Below, in pieces: positions 7,312 through 13,687 of a stretch of DNA of 13,687 bases. The stretch is from contig JANRBC010000145.1 in NCBI GenBank assembly GCA_030727685.1, forward strand, positions 1-13,687. Direction: 5' to 3'. The stretch's first letter is position 1; each line of letters opens with the position of its first letter. The notes below the pieces were generated by a model. That model saw only the letters and a list, made by a program, of their open reading frames with translations. It did no database searches and was not told the DNA's origin. A program made the translations under genes and the position numbers. This stretch comes from Ilumatobacteraceae bacterium (GTDB lineage Bacteria > Actinomycetota > Acidimicrobiia > Acidimicrobiales > Ilumatobacteraceae).

Positions 7312-8472
7312 TTACGCGCCGATAATTGCCGAGAAGGCGTCAGCGAACTGAGCGTCGACATCTTCCGACAGGTTCGCCCACGACTTAAGGCGTGATGCCG
7401 TTGCTGAATCGGGGAACACCAGTGGGTTTTCCGCCAACTCTGGGTCGATCTTGGCGACTTCTTCTTGCACACCCTTTACTGGTGAGAAGTACTGCACGTA
7501 CGAAGTGATCTGTGCAGCCTGCTCGGGGTCGTACACAAAGTCGAGCCACTTCGCCACGGCGTCGGTGTTTTCGGTGCCTTTCGGCATGACCATGACATCA
7601 GCCCAAAGCGTGCCACCTTCTTCTGGGACGACGAAGCGAATGTTCGGTGAGTCTTTGCCCAACTGCAACACGTCGCCCGACCAACCGACACATGCGGCGT
7701 AGTTGCCGCTCACGAGGTCGTCGATGTAGTCGTTGCCGGTGAAGGCACGAATCTGACCATCGGCTTTGGCTCGCTCGAGTATTTCGAACGCGCTGGCAGC
7801 TTCTTCGAACGACGAAATCGTGGTGATGTCGATACCTTCGGACATAAGGATGAGACCCATCGTGTCGCGCATTTCGGTGAGCATGCCGATTTTGCCTTTG
7901 AACGCCGGATCAAACAATTCAGAGGTGCTCTTCAATTCGCGACCAGTGACATCAATGTTGTACGCGATACCCGCGGTGCCCGCTTGCCACGGCAAGCTGT
8001 ATTCGCCGGTGGGGTCCCACGGTGGCTTCACGTAGTTGTCTTCAAGATTGGACTTGTTAGGCACCTTGTCGAGCGGGAGTTTGTCCACCCAGCCGAGGTT
8101 GATGAGTCGACCCGCCATCCAGAAGGTTGGTGCGATGAGATCGGGCTCGATCCGTTTGTCAGCGCCGAGCAACGGCTGAATTTTGGCAAAGTACTCGTCG
8201 TTGTCGTTGTATGACTCGACGTAAGACATGTCAACACCGCTTGCTGCCGCAAAGCGCTCAACCGAACCGACTAAGCCGTCTTCACTAGGGTCGATGTACA
8301 ACGGCCAGTTATCAAACAGCAACGCGTTTGATCCGCCGCCGCCTCCGCCGCAGGCAGCAAGAAGTGCGGGCAACGAAATGCCAGCAACGCCGAGAGCGCC
8401 GCTACGAATCAGAAATTCTCGACGAGTCCACGGATTGGTTGGTGTTCTCGAAGTTTTGTGGCGCTTGTTCAT
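7312..8472 (-). CDS. potD: Polyamine-type substrate-binding lipoprotein PotD
   Basis: This is the extracytoplasmic receptor of the importer, 386 residues from the ATG at 8472. That start is chosen over an in-frame ATG ten codons upstream because a strong AAAAGGGG lies four bases before it. The N-terminus carries a twin-arginine motif TRREFLIRS (16-24), a hydrophobic stretch, and a lipobox LLAAC (37-41), so it is probably exported folded by Tat and lipid-anchored at C41. Six glycines follow the cysteine as a flexible tether. The mature part has PotD-like features: FDNWPLYI, DLIAPTFWMAGRLINLGWVDKL, LPWQAGTAGIAYNID, GNDYIDDLVSGNYAACVGWSGD and a C-terminal AVAKWLDFVYDPEQAA segment. The class includes putrescine/spermidine receptors, but related opine-type ligands cannot be excluded. 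Confidence 0.92.
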   Translation of the reverse strand: MNKRHKTSRTPTNPWTRREFLIRSGALGVAGISLPALLAACGGGGGGSNALLFDNWPLYIDPSEDGLVGSVERFAAASGVDMSYVESYNDNDEYFAKIQPLLGADKRIEPDLIAPTFWMAGRLINLGWVDKLPLDKVPNKSNLEDNYVKPPWDPTGEYSLPWQAGTAGIAYNIDVTGRELKSTSELFDPAFKGKIGMLTEMRDTMGLILMSEGIDITTISSFEEAASAFEILERAKADGQIRAFTGNDYIDDLVSGNYAACVGWSGDVLQLGKDSPNIRFVVPEEGGTLWADVMVMPKGTENTDAVAKWLDFVYDPEQAAQITSYVQYFSPVKGVQEEVAKIDPELAENPLVFPDSATASRLKSWANLSEDVDAQFADAFSAIIGA

Positions 8473-8531
8473 AGTTCCCCTTTTGTCGTTAGACCTCGAC
8501 ACTAATTTACGATGCCCCTAGTGTAATGAAT
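8473..8531 (-). promoter_or_regulatory. potA-potD intergenic region: inverted repeat and potD ribosome site
   Basis: This 59-base gap contains an exact 6-base inverted repeat, ACACTA at 8499-8504 and TAGTGT at 8519-8524, with a 14-base spacer. It could form a small mRNA hairpin or be a protein site. A TAAATT element (minus strand, within the spacer) could be a weak internal -10. Nearer potD, AAAAGGGG (8484-8477) is a clear Shine-Dalgarno sequence four bases from the ATG. Confidence 0.45.
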
Positions 8532-9683
8532 CTATAGCGATGCTTCCACATGGTCAACACTGGTGGTAGTGGCGCCGGCGTGGTCTGGCCATCCGGCCAA
8601 AACATATGGGCAGTCGTCGGACCACACCAAACAAATTTTTTCACCTGGTCGAGCCCAGGAAGGTAAGGCATTGGCGTCTATAAGTGCTGAAATCTCGGTG
8701 TCGTCGGTCTGGTGCACGATGAGGCGAGCAGTAGCGCCTTGGTATACAAGGTCGGTCAAAATTCCATCCAATCCACTTCCAGATTCGTCTATCGACTGGG
8801 CAGGATGCAACCGCTCTGGTCGCAGCATTACGCATACCTTGTCACCGACTGCAAACGACGCTGATGTTACGGGTACCTTCAGGGCTATTCCACGCGTCGT
8901 GCGCACGTGGAGCCACTGCTTCGAATTTGACTCCACTGTCGCTGGCAGCAAATTGGCTGAACCGATGAATCCAGCCACAAACAATGATGCTGGCGAACGA
9001 TAAATTTGCTCGGGGGTTCCAATTTGTTCGACCCTGCCCTCGCTCATTACGGCGATTCGATCACTCATTGTGATTGCTTCGCCTTGGTCGTGGGTCACGA
9101 AAATAAAACTGATGCCAACTTCTCGCTGAATGCGCTTGAGTTCAATTTGCATCGCCTCACGAAGCTTTAAGTCGAGTGCCGCGAGCGGTTCGTCCAAAAG
9201 CAAAGCACTCGGGTAGTTAACTAGCGCGCGCGCGAGCGCAACTCGTTGCTGCTGACCACCAGAAAGTTGTGAAGGTTTGCGGGCCGCAAATTTGCCAAGA
9301 CGAACTACTTCTAGAATTTCTGTAACATCTTTTTTTATGCGTGCATCGTCAAACTTTTTTGCACTACGCGGACCAAAAGCCACGTTGTCGAACACGCTCA
9401 TGTGTGGAAACAGTGCGTATTGCTGAAACACCGTATTGACATTGCGCCGATATGGAGGAACTGACGAAACATCTTCGCCGTCAAGCAACACGCGACCCGA
9501 GGTGGGCTTTTCGAAACCCGCGATCATTTTTAGCATCGTGGTTTTTCCGCAACCGCTTGGACCGAGGATCGCAAAGAATTCGCCATTTGCAATAGAAAAA
9601 TTGGCATCTTCAACTGCTACAAAATCACCGTACATCTTGCGAAGGTGGTCAAGCTCGATGACTAATCGTTTCTCGTCGGTCAT
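8532..9683 (-). CDS. potA: Polyamine-type ABC transporter ATP-binding protein PotA
   Basis: This cytoplasmic ATPase subunit powers the PotBCD importer. The 383-residue protein has the full ABC set: Walker A GPSGCGKT (41-48), Q-loop FQQYALFPHMSV (86-97), signature LSGGQQQR (140-147), Walker B LLLDEP (161-166), D-loop AALD and switch histidine in VTHDQ (196-200). After IGTPEQIYRSP (221-231) comes a C-terminal TOBE-like regulatory domain of about 140 residues, as in PotA and other CUT1-type ATPases. The family assignment to PotA rests on the gene order with potB, potC and potD. The ATG at 9683 is preceded by AAAGGGGTGG, the best ribosome-binding site in the window. It is the first gene of the operon, with a promoter and palindrome upstream. 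Confidence 0.94.
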   Translation of the reverse strand: MTDEKRLVIELDHLRKMYGDFVAVEDANFSIANGEFFAILGPSGCGKTTMLKMIAGFEKPTSGRVLLDGEDVSSVPPYRRNVNTVFQQYALFPHMSVFDNVAFGPRSAKKFDDARIKKDVTEILEVVRLGKFAARKPSQLSGGQQQRVALARALVNYPSALLLDEPLAALDLKLREAMQIELKRIQREVGISFIFVTHDQGEAITMSDRIAVMSEGRVEQIGTPEQIYRSPASLFVAGFIGSANLLPATVESNSKQWLHVRTTRGIALKVPVTSASFAVGDKVCVMLRPERLHPAQSIDESGSGLDGILTDLVYQGATARLIVHQTDDTEISALIDANALPSWARPGEKICLVWSDDCPYVLAGWPDHAGATTTSVDHVEASL

Positions 9684-9707
9684 TCCACCCCTTTGGCGTC
9701 TCGTGAC

Positions 9708-9736
9708 ACGCTAGTTGCAAAGCGGAATACTTTCAA
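9708..9736 (-). promoter_or_regulatory. Promoter of the potADBC operon (sigma70-like)
   Basis: On the minus strand TTGAAA (-35, 9736-9731) is followed after exactly 17 bases by TAGCGT (-10, 9713-9708). Spacing is ideal and both boxes are reasonable, making this the best promoter in the window. Transcription would start near 9701, leaving a leader of about 18 bases that contains the Shine-Dalgarno sequence of potA. Confidence 0.6.
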
Positions 9737-9740
9737 AGTA
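9728..9740. promoter_or_regulatory. 13-base palindrome over the potA -35 box, candidate operator
   Basis: TACTTT-C-AAAGTA is a perfect inverted repeat with 6-base arms and a single central base. It covers the whole -35 box of the potA promoter and also lies 63-75 bases upstream of the divergent DUF3499-like gene. A dimeric repressor bound here would block potA transcription. The regulator is unknown and none is encoded in the window. Confidence 0.5.
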
Positions 9741-9790
9741 CCCGGTCGAGATGAAATGCAGGTACGTCGAATGCGACCAACGATCTGACC

Positions 9791-9796
9791 TAATCT
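9791..9796 (+). promoter_or_regulatory. -10 element of the DUF3499-like gene, leaderless start
   Basis: TAATCT fits the TANNNT -10 pattern and ends six bases before the ATG at 9803, so transcription would begin at the start codon. No Shine-Dalgarno sequence or clear -35 box is present. Confidence 0.45.
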
Positions 9797-9802
9797 GTCT
9801 TT

Positions 9803-10417
9803 ATGACTAGGAAGTGTGAGCGACCATCATGTCGCGAACGGGGCGAAGTTGCGTATGTAATTGACACGGCCAACTTGCTAGTGAGCGTTGATTCGCCAAT
9901 ACCGAGAGATTCATCGCGGGTGAATGTTTTGTGTCGCCGGCACGCTGACTCGCTGGTTGTGCCACGTGACTGGCAGATTATTGATAATCGAACGAAAAAG
10001 CAGCGGTTATTTAGCGCCCCTGCAAGTCAGTCTGTGCGAACTTCATCGCGATCGTCGTCTGTTAAAAAACAGAAGCGCGAAAAAGGTAAGACTGGCGCGG
10101 TCATTCAAGATCTGTTTGAGTTTGCGACGCGTGTTGTCGCGGCGCCTGCCCGTGAGCCAGAGCCGATTCTTGAGACTGTGTCGGTGCCAGAGGTCGAAAC
10201 CGAGATCGAAACCGAGATCGAGACAATTGATCCGCAAGAAACTCAAGCGATGCCGTGGACGCCGCAGTTTGATCGAACGGGAGACCTCGATGGCCGACTG
10301 CGAGCCCGTGGTCGGTTGTTGTCGCGAGCCTTTGGTGCTTTTGACGCATCTAGTGAGGGCCGTGAAATCGATCAAGATCAAGATCATGATCACGATCAGC
10401 ATCACCCAGAGTATTAG
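9803..10417 (+). CDS. DUF3499-like protein with acidic and Asp/His-rich tail
   Basis: This 204-residue protein is of unknown function. The first 60 residues match the pattern of the actinobacterial DUF3499 family: CERPSC (5-10), a variable strand region, LCRRHADSL (43-51) and PRDW (54-57). C5, C10, C44 and H47 could form a zinc site. The family match is from memory of its pattern and was not searched. The rest looks disordered: a basic Ser/Lys/Arg stretch (about 65-95), an acidic segment with repeated E-T-E-I units encoded by a 12-base tandem repeat, a short patch with GRLRARGRLLSRAFGAF, and a tail DQDQDHDHDQHHPEY rich in Asp and His that could bind metal. The alternation of basic and acidic regions suggests a scaffold or nucleic-acid role, but nothing proves it. 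The SRPBCC gene follows after 10 bases. Confidence 0.75.
   Translation: MTRKCERPSCRERGEVAYVIDTANLLVSVDSPIPRDSSRVNVLCRRHADSLVVPRDWQIIDNRTKKQRLFSAPASQSVRTSSRSSSVKKQKREKGKTGAVIQDLFEFATRVVAAPAREPEPILETVSVPEVETEIETEIETIDPQETQAMPWTPQFDRTGDLDGRLRARGRLLSRAFGAFDASSEGREIDQDQDHDHDQHHPEY
10194..10223 (+). repeat. 12-base tandem repeat in the DUF3499-like gene
   Basis: TCGAAACCGAGA occurs twice exactly (10194-10205 and 10206-10217) followed by a partial third copy. It encodes the E-T-E-I repeats of the acidic segment, keeps the frame, and could change length by slippage. Confidence 0.8.
10370..10403 (+). repeat. Hexamer repeat with five phased GATC sites
   Basis: GATC starts at 10370, 10376, 10382, 10388 and 10394, exactly 6 bases apart, followed by CATC at 10400. 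The hexamers GATCAA, GATCAT, GATCAC and GATCAG encode the Asp-Gln/Asp-His tail of the DUF3499-like protein. The varied third codon positions suggest an old repeat under protein-level selection. Confidence 0.8.
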
Positions 10418-10427
10418 TAGCAACTGA

Positions 10428-10871
10428 ATGGATTTAGTTGCCTCTGTTGAGGTGCCAGTTTCTGTTGAAAAACTATTCGACTATGTATCTGACTTGGCGA
10501 ATTATTCGTCGTGGCTTGAGTTCGTGCACAAAGTTGAGTTGGTAGGCGAGAGCATTGAAACTGATGCAACCTGGCTTGTTGAATTGCGGGCAAAGCTTGG
10601 TGTGCTTGCGAGGTCTAAGCGACTGCGAATGACTCGAACTCTATGTGAGCATCCAAGACTGGTTGTATTTGAGCGTCGCGAACAAGACTCGCGGCGACAT
10701 TCAGATTGGGTTTTGCGCGCGACTGTCAGCCCGACTGCAACTGGGGCGAAACTCGAAACGAACTTGCACTACTCGGGCAGTTTGTTTACTGGCGGCATGT
10801 TAGAACGCGCGCTCAGCGATCAGATAGCAACTGGTCGCGAAAAACTTATCCAACAATTGAGCGCGAAGTAA
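10428..10871 (+). CDS. SRPBCC-fold (polyketide cyclase/START-like) protein
   Basis: This 147-residue protein fits the SRPBCC superfamily, helix-grip folds with a deep hydrophobic pocket. The N-terminus has the usual beta strand then VEVPVSVEKLFDYVSDLANYSSWLEFVHKVE (7-37), where the FDYVSDLANYSSW pattern is the family's most recognisable part. Strands follow (ATWLVELRAKLGV, RLVVFERRE, DWVLRATVSPT, KLETNLHYSG), and a long C-terminal helix (MLERALSDQIATGREKLIQQL) closes the pocket. Members bind lipids, polyketides or coenzyme Q-like molecules; the ligand here is unknown. It starts 10 bases after the DUF3499-like gene with no Shine-Dalgarno sequence, so co-transcription is likely. Its last 26 bases overlap the convergent rlmN gene. 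Confidence 0.82.
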   Translation: MDLVASVEVPVSVEKLFDYVSDLANYSSWLEFVHKVELVGESIETDATWLVELRAKLGVLARSKRLRMTRTLCEHPRLVVFERREQDSRRHSDWVLRATVSPTATGAKLETNLHYSGSLFTGGMLERALSDQIATGREKLIQQLSAK

Positions 10872-11919
10872 TCGCAACAGGCTGACCTGCGGCTAGTTGA
10901 CCACAGGCGGCGTCGATATCGGTGCCTCGATTGCGGCGCACAGTTGCATTCACGCCAAGGTCAATCAATTGATCGGCGAATTCGCGCACTTCATCTGGCG
11001 CACTGCCTTTAGTTAGGTAACCAGGTGTCGGGTTGAGCGGAATCAAGTTGACATGTGCGCTCGGTTTCAGACTCTTGCAAAGTTTTGCCAGTTCGCGGGC
11101 GTCTCGCGGTGTGTCGTTGACATCTTTGATTAGAGCCCATTCGAAAGTGACGCGACGATTTTTCTTTTGTAGATATTTTCGACACGCTTGCATCAAATCT
11201 TCAATCGGGTATCGCTTGTTGATCGGCACGAGTGAGTCGCGCAAGTCGTTGCGCGCAGCGTGAAGAGAAACCGCCAGGTTCACTGGCAACGGTCGATCGG
11301 CGAGGGTGTTAATGCCTGGGATAATGCCGACAGTTGAAATAGTTAGGTGTCTTGCTGAGATGCCGATGGCTTCATGAATTCGTGTGACTGCTTGCCACAC
11401 GGCTTCTTCGTTTGCCAATGGTTCGCCCATGCCCATGAACACGACATTTGCGAGGCGCTGATTGCGTGCGGCACTTGTTCGTGCGGCGTGCACAACTTGC
11501 TCGACAATCTCGCCTGAAGTTAGCTGACGATTGAAGCCGGCCTGACCAGTTGCGCAAAAACCACAAGCCATGGCGCAACCTGCTTGTGTGCTGACGCAGA
11601 CTGTGGCGCGATCTTGATAGTGCATCAAGACAGACTCGATTTTGTATCCGCCATTTTTAAGTTGCCAGAGAAATTTTGTCGTGCCTCCACGATCGCTGTC
11701 GCGTGCGGTGACAAGTTCAAGACTGCTCGGTAGCGCCTCGTCGAGTTTCGAGCGGAGGTCTTTCGAGATCGTCGTAATTTCAAGTGGTGCTTGAAACTCT
11801 GTATACAGACCCTGCCAAATTTGGTCGAGTCGGTACTTCGGGGCGTCGCCAAGAATCGATGCGATATCTTCGCGACTGGCGTCGTATCGCGACTTAACTA
11901 ACTGTGTCTGCGCGCCCAC
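10846..11919 (-). CDS. rlmN: 23S rRNA (adenine-2503-C2)/tRNA methyltransferase RlmN
   Basis: RlmN is a radical SAM enzyme that methylates C2 of A2503 in 23S rRNA and of A37 in some tRNAs. From the GTG at 11919 the protein is 357 residues, normal for the family. Visible are C108 in RATVCVSTQ, the radical SAM cluster motif CxxxCxxC (C115, C119, C122) in QAGCAMACGFCATGQAGFNRQL, FMGMGEPL, STVGIIPGI, LAVSLHA, FEWALIKDVND, NLIPLNP and the C-terminal RRNRGTDIDAACGQL, in which C339 is the catalytic cysteine forming the methyl-Cys intermediate. The absence of Cfr-specific context favours RlmN. The GTG lies one base after the peptidase stop; the frame is open 321 bases further upstream but only as a shadow of the peptidase gene. 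Translation is probably coupled. Confidence 0.95.
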   Translation of the reverse strand: MGAQTQLVKSRYDASREDIASILGDAPKYRLDQIWQGLYTEFQAPLEITTISKDLRSKLDEALPSSLELVTARDSDRGGTTKFLWQLKNGGYKIESVLMHYQDRATVCVSTQAGCAMACGFCATGQAGFNRQLTSGEIVEQVVHAARTSAARNQRLANVVFMGMGEPLANEEAVWQAVTRIHEAIGISARHLTISTVGIIPGINTLADRPLPVNLAVSLHAARNDLRDSLVPINKRYPIEDLMQACRKYLQKKNRRVTFEWALIKDVNDTPRDARELAKLCKSLKPSAHVNLIPLNPTPGYLTKGSAPDEVREFADQLIDLGVNATVRRNRGTDIDAACGQLAAGQPVAITSRSIVG

Positions 11920-11920
11920 T

Positions 11921-13687
11921 TTATTTGAGATGCTTTTGGGCAAGCGCCTCGTAGTCGACCATTCGAGCACGAAGAACATCAAGGCTTGCTGTCCAGAATG
12001 CTTCGTCACTGACGTCAATGTTGAACGCCTGGCCGAGTTCTTCGGCGGTGTCCATGCCGGCGCGCGAAAGCACCGTGTCGTAGCCACTGCGGAAGCGCTC
12101 TGGGTCGCGACTGTATTGGGCATAGAGACCAAGCCCGAACAACAAACCGTATGTATATGGCCAGTTGTAGAAATGACTGCCGTAATAGTGCGGCTTGAGC
12201 ACCCACATGTGCGGGTGTGCTGTTGATTGATCGATGCCATTGCCGTATGCCGACGCTTGGGCGCTGAGCATCATTTCGTTGAGTTCGCTGACACCGAGCG
12301 TGCGGCGCTGGCGACGAGCGAAAACTTCGGTCTCGAACAAGAAACGACTGTGAATATCGACAACGACTTGGTTGGCGCCACCGAGATCGGTGTCGAGCAA
12401 GGCAAGACGCTCGTCGCCCGAAAGTCGCGACAGACCTTCTTCGACGACAAGAGTTTCGCAGAATATGCTTGCGGTTTCGGCGAGCGCCATTGGCAGTCGC
12501 TTTTGCAACGGCGTGCGGTCTGCAAGTTGCGTGTTGTGATATGCGTGACCGAGTTCGTGGGCGGTTGTTTGTGCCGAATCGACGCTGCCAGCCCAGTTGA
12601 GCAAAACGAGCGATCTGTCATCGACGAATGACATACAAAATGCACCGCCGACTTTGCCTTCACGCGGCTCGGCGTCGATCCACTTTTCGGACAACGATCT
12701 ATCGACGAGTCCGGCCAAGTTGTCGCTGTATGCGGCGAACGCGCCGCGCACAAGTTGCACGCCTTGATCCCACGAGATTTGGCTTGGGGCAACATTGAGT
12801 GGCGCGAACAGATTCCACCAGGACAAACCGTTTTTGTCGCCGTGAAGTTTGGCGCGAACGTTCATCCAGCGACGGAAGTCAGGCAGCGATGCCGAGACGG
12901 CACTTTGCATTGCATCGAATGTTTTGCGACTGACGCTGTTGGCGTAAAGCGACGCGTCGAGTGGCGATGCCCAATTGCGGCGGCGATTGATCGCATTCGC
13001 TTCGCCTTTGATTGAGTTCATCGCAGCAGCACACGGCGTAGCAACTGTTGGCCATGCACGCATCTCGGCGTCGTATGCGGCTTTGCGCACGCGCAAGTCT
13101 GAGTGGGTTGACATGCCACGAACTGCGGTGATCGGCAAAGTCTTTTTGCCATCTGGAAGATCTACTTCGACTGACAACTGTGATGTGATGTCACCTTGCA
13201 AACGAGACCACGCTGATGAACCGGTTGTCGAAAGCTCTGCGTAGAAACCTTCTTCGACTTCGCTCATTTGATGTTCTGCGCGTGCTTGCAATCTTTGAAG
13301 AGGCCCAAGGTGTTCGCGGGCGACTTCGCTTACTTTTGCTAGTTCATCGGCGCCAAGTGTGGCGACCCAGTCGGCGAGACGAGCGAGAAGAGGCGAAAGG
13401 CGAGAGTCGATGACTTCAAGTTCGCTGAGTAAACCCTGTGCGGTCTCTTCGCGCGTATTCGTGCTGACTGTTGCGTAAACATAAGAGCCAAGAATTTCGG
13501 ATTCTTTGATCGTTTCATTCATTGAATTGATGATTTGGTTGGCGACTTCGCCTTCTTGTGCCGAAGGTTTGTGGGGTGTGCCGGCACGGATGTTGTGTTC
13601 TTCGAATTGTGCTTCGAGTCGGGCAACATTGGCGCCGGTTCGCTCCATGGCATCAGTGAATGATCGTGCGGTGAATGACTCGTGAAC
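11921..13687 (-). CDS. M3-family oligoendopeptidase (PepF-like), 5' end missing
   Basis: This is a cytoplasmic zinc metallopeptidase that cleaves short peptides. The frame is open through the right edge, so the start is not visible; 588 residues are present and the usual length is about 600, so only a short N-terminal part is missing. The zinc site is HELGHAYH in TTAHELGHAYHN (H377 and H381 as ligands and E378 as catalytic base, counted from the visible edge), with the third ligand E404 in ALAETASIFCET. SYVYATVSTNT, RVRKAAYDAEMRAW, GGAFCMSF, a YGNGIDQSTAHPHMWVLKPHYYGSHFYNWPYTYG segment near the end and the all-helical composition fit the M3B oligoendopeptidase F group. rlmN follows one base after its TAA stop, suggesting an operon. 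Confidence 0.93.
   Translation of the reverse strand, partial: VHESFTARSFTDAMERTGANVARLEAQFEEHNIRAGTPHKPSAQEGEVANQIINSMNETIKESEILGSYVYATVSTNTREETAQGLLSELEVIDSRLSPLLARLADWVATLGADELAKVSEVAREHLGPLQRLQARAEHQMSEVEEGFYAELSTTGSSAWSRLQGDITSQLSVEVDLPDGKKTLPITAVRGMSTHSDLRVRKAAYDAEMRAWPTVATPCAAAMNSIKGEANAINRRRNWASPLDASLYANSVSRKTFDAMQSAVSASLPDFRRWMNVRAKLHGDKNGLSWWNLFAPLNVAPSQISWDQGVQLVRGAFAAYSDNLAGLVDRSLSEKWIDAEPREGKVGGAFCMSFVDDRSLVLLNWAGSVDSAQTTAHELGHAYHNTQLADRTPLQKRLPMALAETASIFCETLVVEEGLSRLSGDERLALLDTDLGGANQVVVDIHSRFLFETEVFARRQRRTLGVSELNEMMLSAQASAYGNGIDQSTAHPHMWVLKPHYYGSHFYNWPYTYGLLFGLGLYAQYSRDPERFRSGYDTVLSRAGMDTAEELGQAFNIDVSDEAFWTASLDVLRARMVDYEALAQKHLK

Noticed and set aside
6991..7395. Plus-strand ORF opposite potB/potD (134 codons)
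   Set aside because: Shadow reading frame spanning two real genes on the other strand with no recognisable domain.
7308..7472. 165-base upstream extension of the potB frame inside potD
   Set aside because: The translated stretch is polar, Cys/Arg/Ser-rich and unlike permeases; an ATG 4 bases after the potD stop gives a natural start.
8563..9003. Long plus-strand ORF opposite potA (146 codons)
   Set aside because: Antisense to a well-supported gene, no motif and low-complexity translation; the potA frame explains the sequence.
10370..10403. Replication origin or methylation-controlled switch based on GATC cluster
   Set aside because: The GATC sites are explained by in-frame Asp codons in a repeat; no dnaA boxes, AT-rich region or origin genes are nearby.
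11920..12240. 321-base upstream extension of the rlmN frame inside the peptidase gene
   Set aside because: It is a shadow of the M3 peptidase coding sequence with no RlmN similarity; the GTG one base after the peptidase stop gives a normal-length RlmN.

Overview
The window looks like a compact chromosomal segment of a Gram-positive-type actinobacterium. The strongest lineage marker is the gene at 9803-10417, whose N-terminus matches the actinobacterial DUF3499 pattern. Base composition is fairly balanced rather than very GC-rich, many starts appear leaderless, and genes are tightly packed. A freshwater or marine Acidimicrobiia-like lineage would fit, but that is an inference and no rRNA or tRNA gene is present to test it. 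No mobile element, CRISPR array, phage gene or RNA gene was seen. No gap without a gene exceeds 120 bases.

Layout. 1-249 (+): the C-terminal end of a LysM cell-wall-binding protein, cut by the window edge. 307-1371 (-) and 1443-2747 (+): divergent D-alanine--D-alanine ligase (ddl) and murF, which make the D-Ala-D-Ala dipeptide and attach it to the peptidoglycan precursor. 2742-4022 (-): an MFS exporter whose end overlaps murF by 6 bases. 4060-4251 (+): a 63-residue cysteine-rich zinc-ribbon protein. 4254-5381 (-): alanine dehydrogenase. 5440-9683 (-): a complete polyamine-type ABC importer in the order potA-potD-potB-potC. 9803-10417 (+): DUF3499-like protein with an acidic, Asp/His-rich tail. 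10428-10871 (+): SRPBCC-fold protein. 10846-11919 (-): rRNA/tRNA methyltransferase RlmN. 11921-13687 (-): M3-family oligoendopeptidase, cut by the right edge.

How the genes work together. Ddl and MurF are consecutive steps of cell-wall precursor synthesis and share a 71-base divergent promoter region. The pot genes encode a whole transporter: ATPase, Tat-exported lipoprotein receptor and two permeases. Their sigma70-like promoter contains a 13-base palindrome that is a candidate operator. The peptidase and rlmN are separated by one base and probably co-transcribed. Alanine dehydrogenase lies downstream of potC on the same strand but has its own promoter-like sequence.

The window is mostly ordinary housekeeping and transport. 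No clearly new biological system was found. The items most worth a second look are the palindrome at the potA promoter, the two extra membrane segments on PotB, the Asp/His tail with its five phased GATC sites, the contrast between leaderless starts and the Shine-Dalgarno starts of the pot operon, and the small zinc-ribbon protein.
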